Origin: Henriciella sp.
GTDB lineage: Bacteria > Pseudomonadota > Alphaproteobacteria > Caulobacterales > Hyphomonadaceae
Direction of reading: 5' to 3'
NCBI GenBank assembly: GCA_021776655.1
Contig: JAJFFK010000045.1
Location: forward strand, 62,001 to 126,000
DNA: 64,000 nt
Part shown: in pieces, positions 16,482 to 23,319 of the stretch
Layout of the letters: every line of letters begins with the position of its first letter
How positions within the stretch are numbered: the first letter of the stretch is position 1
Made by a program: the position numbers and the translations under genes
The notes under the pieces: model-generated
What the model saw: the letters and a program-made list of their open reading frames with translations, nothing else
Database searches by the model: none
Told to the model about the DNA's origin: nothing

Positions 16482-17630
16482 ATGGCGAGACTTATAGATT
16501 CCGGACCTGGTTGCCCTACCCCAACGCCGGCCCGCACGCCTTCTGCAAGTGAGGCTCGCGGCTTGTTATATGACAGCGGCGTCAAGGCTGAGACGGATCA
16601 CCTCTACCCGCTCGTATCAGACTTCATCACCCCCATGGAATGGCCAGCGGTTGCGCCGCTCGTGGCCGCGATCAATCGCCTCAAGAAGCAAGCCGGCGCG
16701 GTTATCCTGGCGCACAATTACATGACCCCGGATATCTTCCGCCTGGTCGGTGATTTTCGCGGCGACAGCCTGCAGCTTGCCCGCGAAGCGGCGACAATCG
16801 ATGCTGATATTATCGTTCAGGCGGGCGTACACTTCATGGCTGAAACGTCGAAAATTCTGGCACCTGATAAAACGGTGTTGATCTCCAGCTTGGAGGCTGG
16901 TTGCTCGCTGGCCGCTTCAATCACCAGCGCTGATGTTGCGCTGATAAAGCAACGCTATCCTGATTATCCCGTCGTCACCTATGTCAATACGACCGCCGAG
17001 GTCAAAGCCGAGTGCCATATTACCTGTACCAGCTCGAACGCGGCGCAAGTCGTCGAAGCCGTCGCCAAAGAGTGGAATTCCGACACAGTGATTCTCGTCC
17101 CCGACCAGTATCTGGCCATGAATGTTGCCGCACAGACCGGTATCCGCATCATGACATGGCCCGGCGCTTGTGAAGTGCACGAGTTATTCAGTGGCGACGA
17201 TGTTGAGGCCCTGCGCGAAGGTCACCCCGGTGTGGTCATCCTGGCCCATCCGGAATGTCCCCCTGATGTTCTGGAGGCGTGCGACTTTGCCGGGTCCACT
17301 GCGGCTCTGACCAACTATGTCAAAGACCAGCAACCGGCAAAAGTGGTCTTGCTGACCGAATGCTCGATGAGTGACAATGTGGCAGCGGAGAACCCGGATG
17401 TCGATTTTGTCCGACCTTGCAATCTTTGCCCGCACATGAAGCGGATAACGCTTGAGAATATTCTCGACTGCCTGACGCATATGCGCCACGAAGTGACAAT
17501 TGAAGAAGCCGTCCGGGTTCGGGCAAAAGCCGCGATTGAGGCAATGCTGGCTCTACCCAAGATGGCAACGCCTTTAGCCTTCAAAACGGGGCTTAAACCG
17601 ATGGAAATCGAGGTCATCTCACCCAGTTGA
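16482..17630 (+). CDS. nadA: quinolinate synthase NadA
   Basis: 382 residues. NadA condenses iminoaspartate with dihydroxyacetone phosphate to quinolinate, the first committed product of de novo NAD synthesis, using an oxygen-sensitive [4Fe-4S] cluster in the cytoplasm. Visible signatures are VILAHNYMTPDIFRLVGDFRGDSL, the cluster cysteines in LEAGCSLA, WPGACEVHELF and CNLCPHMKRIT, and CSMSDNV. The first 35 residues are Pro/Thr-rich and variable. AGGAGG lies 5 bp before the ATG. It is the first gene of a unit with two unknown secreted proteins, nadB and nadC. Confidence 0.96.
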   Translation: MARLIDSGPGCPTPTPARTPSASEARGLLYDSGVKAETDHLYPLVSDFITPMEWPAVAPLVAAINRLKKQAGAVILAHNYMTPDIFRLVGDFRGDSLQLAREAATIDADIIVQAGVHFMAETSKILAPDKTVLISSLEAGCSLAASITSADVALIKQRYPDYPVVTYVNTTAEVKAECHITCTSSNAAQVVEAVAKEWNSDTVILVPDQYLAMNVAAQTGIRIMTWPGACEVHELFSGDDVEALREGHPGVVILAHPECPPDVLEACDFAGSTAALTNYVKDQQPAKVVLLTECSMSDNVAAENPDVDFVRPCNLCPHMKRITLENILDCLTHMRHEVTIEEAVRVRAKAAIEAMLALPKMATPLAFKTGLKPMEIEVISPS

Positions 17631-17688
17631 TGCCTTGTCGTGGCCACATCGGCGTGCGTAAACAGGTAAACTCTGAAAGGAACACACC

Positions 17689-18138
17689 ATGGCCATGCGA
17701 CTTGTGACCTTGCTCGTGAGTGTTCTCGCCATCGCCTTGCCCGCCAGCGCAGAGCCACAAGACCCGACTGATCTGCTTGGCTCGTGGACGTTTCAGACCA
17801 AGCCCTACCGAAACGGCCAATGCCTGATGACCGGCACGATGCGACTGTCCAGCGATCCGGCGGAAGGTTTGTACGCGTGCGAACTGACGGCGGTTGAGGT
17901 CTGCTCAATGTGGGGACGCTCGGTTGTCCTCCAGACCTGCGCGGCCAGACGCTTTGGCGATCAGGTCTCGGTGCGGTCAACAATCAGCCAAATGCTCGAA
18001 CAGAAACTTGAAGGCATGATCTACGTGCCGGATAATTTCGCACTGACTGTACAAGATAGTTCACGCATGTTTGGAGCGCTCGTATCTGCAGCTACAGCAC
18101 CTGTTGAATTTCGCCGATCCGAGGAAGGCATTTCCTGA
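17689..18138 (+). CDS. secreted protein of unknown function in the NAD operon (paralogue 1)
   Basis: 149 residues with a clear signal peptide (RLVTLLVSVLAIALPASA, cut before EPQDP). The mature part of about 125 residues is predicted beta-rich: GSWTFQTKP, four cysteines (NGQC, YACELTA, VEVC, LQTC), GDQVSVRSTI, YVPDNFALTVQDSSRMFGALVSA and a final GIS. It aligns along its whole length with the next gene. AAGGA precedes the ATG. It starts 58 bp after nadA, and its stop shares a base with the next start (TGATG). No family recognised; the fold may be a small beta-barrel. Its position between nadA and nadB is the only clue to function. Confidence 0.8.
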   Translation: MAMRLVTLLVSVLAIALPASAEPQDPTDLLGSWTFQTKPYRNGQCLMTGTMRLSSDPAEGLYACELTAVEVCSMWGRSVVLQTCAARRFGDQVSVRSTISQMLEQKLEGMIYVPDNFALTVQDSSRMFGALVSAATAPVEFRRSEEGIS

Positions 18139-18569
18139 TGCTGAAGGCGCTCACGTGTTCAGTCTTGATCCTGATAACCGGGTCCGCAATGGCAGAGGAG
18201 CGCGTAAATATTGCCGGGCAATGGACCTTCATCGCCGATATCAGTGATGATTGCTCTTTCGGGGGAACCGCCACGCTGATGCATAAAGAGGCGGGCAGGT
18301 ATTCCGCAGAGTTGACCGCGCGGCAAAGCTGCCCATTGCTTGAAGATGACTATCTGGTTCGTCAAAATTGCAGCGTTCGGGTGCTCGGCAACCAGGCTTC
18401 GGTTCGCTGCACCATTGTGGAATTTATCAATGGCTTCGGAAGCGAGTATTATTATCCCGACAATTTCACCCTGACGATTGCCTCTTCTGAACGTATGCAT
18501 GGCGCGCTGGTAAGTGCGGGTAATGTTAATCCCGCTGAATGGAAACGTGCCGAAGGGGGCATTTCGTGA
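18138..18569 (+). CDS. secreted protein of unknown function in the NAD operon (paralogue 2)
   Basis: 143 residues; the signal peptide is LKALTCSVLILITGSAMA. The mature sequence repeats the pattern of its upstream neighbour: GQWTFIAD, DDCSF, YSAELTARQSC, RQNC, GNQASVRCTI, YYPDNFTLTIASSERMHGALVSAG, and the same GIS ending. Three cysteines align with the paralogue, so a conserved disulfide is likely; the fourth has moved. The ATG overlaps the previous stop (TGATG) and the stop overlaps the nadB GTG (GTGA), so translation is coupled through to nadB. The duplication is old, with strongly diverged linkers. Confidence 0.8.
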   Translation: MLKALTCSVLILITGSAMAEERVNIAGQWTFIADISDDCSFGGTATLMHKEAGRYSAELTARQSCPLLEDDYLVRQNCSVRVLGNQASVRCTIVEFINGFGSEYYYPDNFTLTIASSERMHGALVSAGNVNPAEWKRAEGGIS

Positions 18570-20131
18570 CCGCAGTTTCAGGGCCCAGGCCCGAACGGTT
18601 TTCGGCACCGGTGACCGGCGACCCGTCACGTATATTAATCGTTGGCGCAGGTCTGGCGGGACTGTTTCTGGCCTTACGACTGGCCCCACGCCCCTGCACA
18701 ATTATTTCACCTGCGCCGCTCGGCCAGGCAGCGTCATCAGCGTGGGCCCAGGGCGGCCTCGCCGCTGCGCTCGACCCCCGCGACAGCCCGGAAAAGCATG
18801 CCGCTGACACGATCGCAGCGGGCGCAGGCATCGTCGACCCGGCCGTTGCGCACCTGATTGCGCAAGAAGGCCCGGCGCGCGTGCGCGACCTGATTGAACT
18901 TGGGGTTCCGTTCGACCGCACAGCGGATGGCAAATTAGCGCTCTCTCTGGAAGCAGCGCACTCGATGCCGCGCGTCGCCAGGGTCGCCGGGGATCTGGCT
19001 GGAAAAGCGATCATGGGCGCACTGACCACTGCAGTGCGCGCAGCAAGCCACATCGAACTGATTGAGCACGCCAAAGCTGTCGAGCTTCTACAAGACACCA
19101 ATGGCCGGATCGCGGGCGCGATTCTCAAAGACCGTCATGGACGCGTTTCAACCTTTACCAGCCCTGAAACGGTTCTGTGTACTGGCGGCTCAGGTGGTCT
19201 CTATCGGGTGACGACCAATCCACAACAAGCACGTGGTGATGCGCTCGCCATGGTTTACAGCGCAGGCGGTGTTATTGCCGACCCAGAATTTGTGCAATTC
19301 CACCCAACCGCGATGGATGTCGGTCTTGACCCTAGCCCGCTGGCAACCGAGGCTCTTCGCGGCGAAGGTGCTATTCTGGTCGGCGCGAAGGGTGAGCCAT
19401 TCATGACCAATTATCATGCCGATGCTGAATTGGCGCCGCGCGATGAAGTGGCGCGCGCTATACATACAGAACGCGCCGCTGGACGGGCGACCTTCCTGGA
19501 TACACGCAGGACCGTCGGCGGCCATATTCAAGATCATTTTCCGACTGTCTTCGCGGCTTGCATGGCGGCTGGCATCGACCCGCGAACCAGCCCGATCCCG
19601 GTTGCGCCCGCCATGCACTATCATATGGGCGGCATCCTGTCTGACATCTGGGGACGGTCGAGTTTGAACGGTCTTAGCGTCTGCGGCGAGTGCGCCAGTA
19701 CAGGCGCGCATGGCGCCAACCGATTAGCCTCCAACTCACTGTTGGAGGCTGTGGTCATGGCAGCGCGGATTGCCGAACGCATCGGCAATGAGGCGCTTGG
19801 TATCGCTGGTGCCAGCACCGGGCTGGTTCCCGCAGATTTATCAGATGAAGCGCTGCAACCCCTTCGAACACAAATGGCTAATCATTGCGGGGTTGTCCGC
19901 GATGCAGGCGGGCTCGCAAAATTGCTCTCATTCATTGACCAGACTGAACACCAGCATGGCCCGGCACGTACCGTCATTGCTGCGCGCTTGATCGCCGCTG
20001 GCGCTGCCGACCGCTTGGAAAGTCGCGGCGGGCATTTCAGGTCTGACTATCCGCAGACCCAAGAGCAGGCGACGCGCACCTTCCGCAGCCTGCCCGTAAC
20101 CACCGAAACTGTTTCAGAGGCTCATGCATGA
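18566..20131 (+). CDS. nadB: L-aspartate oxidase NadB
   Basis: 521 residues from the GTG at 18566. This FAD enzyme oxidises L-aspartate to iminoaspartate, the substrate of NadA. The dinucleotide motif is ILIVGAGLAGLFLALR near residues 22-37. The next landmarks are SAWAQGGLAAA, the active-site region LSLEAAHSMPRVARVAGD, the conserved DPEFVQFHPTA and HYHMGGI followed by SVCGECASTGAHGANRLASNSLLEA. AGGGGG lies 6 bp before the GTG, which overlaps the preceding stop by 4 bp; the frame further upstream shadows the previous gene. It ends with an ATGA overlap on nadC. Confidence 0.96.
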   Translation: MTAVSGPRPERFSAPVTGDPSRILIVGAGLAGLFLALRLAPRPCTIISPAPLGQAASSAWAQGGLAAALDPRDSPEKHAADTIAAGAGIVDPAVAHLIAQEGPARVRDLIELGVPFDRTADGKLALSLEAAHSMPRVARVAGDLAGKAIMGALTTAVRAASHIELIEHAKAVELLQDTNGRIAGAILKDRHGRVSTFTSPETVLCTGGSGGLYRVTTNPQQARGDALAMVYSAGGVIADPEFVQFHPTAMDVGLDPSPLATEALRGEGAILVGAKGEPFMTNYHADAELAPRDEVARAIHTERAAGRATFLDTRRTVGGHIQDHFPTVFAACMAAGIDPRTSPIPVAPAMHYHMGGILSDIWGRSSLNGLSVCGECASTGAHGANRLASNSLLEAVVMAARIAERIGNEALGIAGASTGLVPADLSDEALQPLRTQMANHCGVVRDAGGLAKLLSFIDQTEHQHGPARTVIAARLIAAGAADRLESRGGHFRSDYPQTQEQATRTFRSLPVTTETVSEAHA

Positions 20132-20982
20132 CGATATTGCCGCCGCCACTTCCAGCCATCGTCCTCGATCCGATTGTCCGCCTTGCGCTCTCTGAAGATC
20201 TCGGACGTGCAGGTGACTTGACTACCGATGCGACCATCGAACCTGGGACACAGCTCGTCGCTCACATTCGGGCCAGAAAGACCGGTATCCTGGCTGGAAT
20301 GGACGCCGCCGCTCACGCTCTGCGACTGGTTGACGAGACCGTGACCTTGAAACAAGACATAGCCGATGGCGGCTTGCTTACACCAGGTGCCACTGTCGCC
20401 GTCATGTCAGGTCCGGCGCGATCAATCCTGATCGCCGAAAGAACAATGCTCAACTTCCTTGGCCGCTTGTCTGGCATCGCAACCCTCACTAGCACGTACG
20501 CCAATGCCATTGCGCACACCAAGGCAAAGGTTGTGTGCACCCGCAAGACCACGCCTGGACATCGCGCCGTCGAAAAACGCGCCGTGCGGTGCGGCGGCGG
20601 GACATCGCATCGCTATGGGCTGGATGACGCCATCTTGATCAAGGACAATCACATCGCTGCCTGTGGATCGATCTCGGTTGCGCTGCAACGCGCGCATGAC
20701 TATGCAGGTCATTTGCGGATGATTGAGATTGAAGTCGACACGCTCGCCCAGCTGGCAGAAGCGCTCCCCCACAAACCACACGCGATCCTGTTGGATAACA
20801 TGTCGCCAGGAATGCTGCGTGAAGCGGTCGGCATTATTGCTGGTCAGTGTCTGGCAGAGGCCAGTGGCGGGATCACGTTTGATACAATTGCGACGGTTGC
20901 AGAAACCGGCGTAGATTACATCTCCGTCGGCGCGTTGACCCATTCGGCAATAGCCCTTGACCTTGGCTTGGATATCCTTTGA
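20128..20982 (+). CDS. nadC: nicotinate-nucleotide diphosphorylase (carboxylating) NadC
   Basis: 284 residues; quinolinate phosphoribosyltransferase, which makes nicotinate mononucleotide from quinolinate and PRPP. Signatures include ALSEDLGRAGDLTTDATI at the N-terminus, NFLGRLSGIATLT, the conserved CTRKTTPGHRAVEKRAVRCG and DAILIKDNHIAA, and near the end the barrel strands ILLDNMSPGML and ISVGALTHS. It is the last gene of the NAD unit, overlapping nadB by 4 bp; a 36 bp gap separates it from the SDR gene. Confidence 0.96.
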   Translation: MTILPPPLPAIVLDPIVRLALSEDLGRAGDLTTDATIEPGTQLVAHIRARKTGILAGMDAAAHALRLVDETVTLKQDIADGGLLTPGATVAVMSGPARSILIAERTMLNFLGRLSGIATLTSTYANAIAHTKAKVVCTRKTTPGHRAVEKRAVRCGGGTSHRYGLDDAILIKDNHIAACGSISVALQRAHDYAGHLRMIEIEVDTLAQLAEALPHKPHAILLDNMSPGMLREAVGIIAGQCLAEASGGITFDTIATVAETGVDYISVGALTHSAIALDLGLDIL

Positions 20983-21018
20983 TCTGCAGAGGATGATTGC
21001 GAAATAAGGGGCAAAACC

Positions 21019-21828
21019 ATGGGTAAAGCTGGCGGGCGAAAGAGTGTGTTCATTACAGGTGCCGCCTCAGGTATTGGCGCTGAAACGGCACGGTTCTTCT
21101 CTAAAAAGGGCTGGTTTTGCGGCCTTTACGATATCGATGAGCCTGGCCTGAAAATGATCGAAAATGAACTCGGGCCGGACAATTGCCACACCGCAAGGCT
21201 GGACGTTACGAGCCGCGAGGACTGGGCAACCGGAATTGCAAGCTTTGGTGAAGCTACCGAAGGCTGCATGAATGTATTATTCAACAATGCCGGGATTGGC
21301 CGACATGGCTGGATTGAGGATATTCCGCAGGAACAGTCCGATTTAATGATCGACATAAACCTCAAAGGCGTGATCAACGGCATCTATGCGGCGCTGCCGC
21401 TGCTGAAGCAGACGCCCGGCGCCAGGATCGTAAATACCGCATCGACGGCTGGTGTCGTCGGGTCGCCCCAATTGGCGGTCTACTCTGCCACCAAGTTCGC
21501 TGTGCGCGGGCTGACCGAAGCATTGGATGTTGAGTTTTCAGAACTTGGCATTCGCGTGACCAGCCTGATGCCTTGGTTTATCGATACGCCTATTCTCGAC
21601 ATGGGCACGACCGAAGGTGCCAATATCAAAATGAGCGATCAGCTAAAAGAATCTGGCGCTGAAGTGTATCCTGTCTCTGTCGCTGCCGAGGCCGCTTGGG
21701 AGGCTGCGCATGGCAAAGATGTGCATTACATGGCCGGTAAGCGTGCGAAACAAGCTCGCTTTGCGGCCCGTTTCTTACCCGGCCGAATGCGTAAACAAAT
21801 TATGCAAGGATTGCCGAAGCGCGATTAG
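21019..21828 (+). CDS. SDR family oxidoreductase
   Basis: 269 residues, a classical short-chain dehydrogenase/reductase. The cofactor motif ITGAASGIGAETARFF is near residues 11-26, then NNAGIGRHG, and the catalytic Ser in NTASTAGVVG with YSATKFAVRG (Tyr-x-x-x-Lys). The end is basic (RFLPGRMRKQIMQGLPKRD), as in membrane-associated SDRs. The substrate is unknown. It starts 36 bp after nadC and may be cotranscribed, but nothing links it to NAD synthesis chemically. Its stop overlaps that of the convergent wall hydrolase by 4 bp (TTAG). Confidence 0.88.
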   Translation: MGKAGGRKSVFITGAASGIGAETARFFSKKGWFCGLYDIDEPGLKMIENELGPDNCHTARLDVTSREDWATGIASFGEATEGCMNVLFNNAGIGRHGWIEDIPQEQSDLMIDINLKGVINGIYAALPLLKQTPGARIVNTASTAGVVGSPQLAVYSATKFAVRGLTEALDVEFSELGIRVTSLMPWFIDTPILDMGTTEGANIKMSDQLKESGAEVYPVSVAAEAAWEAAHGKDVHYMAGKRAKQARFAARFLPGRMRKQIMQGLPKRD

Positions 21829-22958
21829 AGAGCGGAAATCGGCTCACTCTCAACACTGGCAGTCTTGGCACCGGCTGGTGTCTCGACACTGACCGCGCCT
21901 TGTGGAGCACTGCTTTCGAGGTTCGCTGCCTCGGTCGGTGCAGGAGCGGCCTCAGTCTGAGGGGCTTGCGTGACAGCCTCTTGCGAGCCTGAGCTTTCAG
22001 GCACAGACCCCACCGCCTTAACCACTGTTGGTTCAGTATCAACCGAAGCCGAGGCCGGAACGAGTGTACTCAAACCGGATCGGCGCTGCGCCAATCGACG
22101 GCTTTGACGAGCGCTTGCTGCAGCCCATTCACCGCCGCGCGGGAACCGATAGAAGATATGTGTACCAATTTGGCTGGTTCTGATCAGACCAGAGTTCCAG
22201 ACCGGATTGACGTATGTCGCATGGTAATGTGTGGCGCCGCGCGTTTTGCTCTCGTTCAGCTCCATCATGACATGTGTCGCAACGGTTTTGGCCGCATCCC
22301 AACGCGTGCCACGCGGTGTACGACGCAAGGCCCCGTCACATGTGAACGTAAACTGACAACCCGTCGTGCGTGTAGCGCCCTGAAACACCACTTCGCAAAC
22401 CGAATTGGGATAGCGGTGGTCTTTAACCCGGTTCATGATGACTTCGGCAACGGCCAACTGGCCAGACGCCTTCTCGCTACGCGCCTCATAATAGACCGCT
22501 TGGGCCAGGCATTTGGTCTGCACAGCCATGTCCTCAGCCCGCGCCATCGCGCCAATTTCCAATGTTGGCAAGCCACTCAAGGCCGCGCGGTCACGCTCAA
22601 GCGCGGCATAACGACTAAGCGCTGATGCCGGGTCGCGCTCAAGCGAATATTCTACGCTGCGCAGCCAGTCATGGCGCAATAGCGGTGAGGCGCCCTCATC
22701 CGAGCGCAACGCAACACCTGCGTCCTGAGCAACAGCCAGGCGCTGATTGCGCTCACGAAACTGCTGATCGTCCTGACGTTCAGTATTGACGTTCGACAAG
22801 AGAGGCATGCCAACCATAATCGCAGAGAAACAAACAACTCCGAGACCGGCGCGAGCGAACAGCGCGCGGCGGTGCATAGGGGTCTGCGCCTTCCACCAGC
22901 GTGTAAGGCGCGCCGGCATCGATAGGCCCGGCTGGGTCTGTTGCATCGGATTGGTCAT
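21825..22958 (-). CDS. SleB-type cell wall hydrolase, membrane anchored
   Basis: About 377 residues. A basic cytoplasmic N-terminus leads to one membrane helix (ALFARAGLGVVCFSAIMVG, about residues 37-55). A linker is followed by the hydrolase_2 (SleB/CwlJ) domain with CLAQAVYYEARSEKASGQLAVAEVIMNRV, where the Glu is the likely catalytic residue, then the Cys pair in SVCEVVFQG and GCQFTFTCDG and ATHYHATYVNPVW. The last 100 residues are Ala/Pro/Glu-rich and disordered. Family members cleave peptidoglycan in the periplasm. The start is uncertain between ATG 22961 and 22958; the second has the better RBS spacing. Confidence 0.85.
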   Translation of the reverse strand: MTNPMQQTQPGLSMPARLTRWWKAQTPMHRRALFARAGLGVVCFSAIMVGMPLLSNVNTERQDDQQFRERNQRLAVAQDAGVALRSDEGASPLLRHDWLRSVEYSLERDPASALSRYAALERDRAALSGLPTLEIGAMARAEDMAVQTKCLAQAVYYEARSEKASGQLAVAEVIMNRVKDHRYPNSVCEVVFQGATRTTGCQFTFTCDGALRRTPRGTRWDAAKTVATHVMMELNESKTRGATHYHATYVNPVWNSGLIRTSQIGTHIFYRFPRGGEWAAASARQSRRLAQRRSGLSTLVPASASVDTEPTVVKAVGSVPESSGSQEAVTQAPQTEAAPAPTEAANLESSAPQGAVSVETPAGAKTASVESEPISAL

Positions 22959-23072
22959 CATTTCCACCAAATTGCGAGGGTTTCAGCCTTGCAAGTATCA
23001 CTCCAGTTTTTGACGCTCTTTTGTAATGCGCCAATGCGTCCCGCTTATTCGAGATCGGTATATTTGCCTTAA

Positions 23073-23094
23073 GTCTAGAAAATCAATTCTAGAC
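23073..23094. promoter_or_regulatory. inverted repeat GTCTAGAA-N6-TTCTAGAC
   Basis: Perfect 8 bp arms at 23073-23080 and 23087-23094 with an AATCAA centre, 115 bp upstream of the SleB-type gene start. The symmetry and spacing are those of a dimeric regulator site. The cognate protein is unknown. Confidence 0.4.
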
Positions 23095-23246
23095 GCCCTT
23101 CCTTTTCGAACATTTCATTATCATCTCGAACCCTGAATTTCGCGTGAATAGGGTATTTTAGGTCGAAAACTCCAGCAACTATCGGGAATTATTGAAGTTT
23201 CAGTTCGCATCCGAAACAGAATGGAATACGCCTCGCGCGCGAGATT

Positions 23247-23262
23247 GTGATAATAATATCAC
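23247..23262. promoter_or_regulatory. inverted repeat GTGATA-N4-TATCAC
   Basis: Perfect 6 bp arms at 23247-23252 and 23257-23262 around ATAA. The half-site resembles those of CRP/FNR-family proteins (GTGAT/ATCAC) but the spacing fits neither the CRP nor the FNR consensus exactly. It lies 58 bp beyond the ppdK stop and 289 bp upstream of the SleB-type gene. Confidence 0.35.
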
Positions 23263-23319
23263 CCTTTTGATGTGCGTAATTTTCGCCTTTCGGGCCCAAA
23301 AAGCCTGAAAAAGGCGATT

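Larger units (their letters stand above)
22959..23319. other. 361 bp non-coding region between ppdK and the SleB-type gene
   Basis: No open frame of note. The region is more AT-rich than its surroundings and holds two perfect inverted repeats (listed separately) and, at 23284-23316, CGCCTTT mirrored by AAAGGCG around a 19 bp interior just past the ppdK stop. That last hairpin has no T-run in the ppdK direction and is at best a weak terminator. Promoters of the SleB-type gene must lie here. Confidence 0.6.

Noticed and set aside
17315-17983. 222-codon open frame on the minus strand
   Set aside because: Covers the end of nadA and the start of the next gene antisense; no motif.
23284-23316. Hairpin after ppdK considered as an intrinsic terminator
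   Set aside because: The stem is only 7 bp with a 19 bp interior and in the ppdK direction it is followed by A residues, not a T-run.
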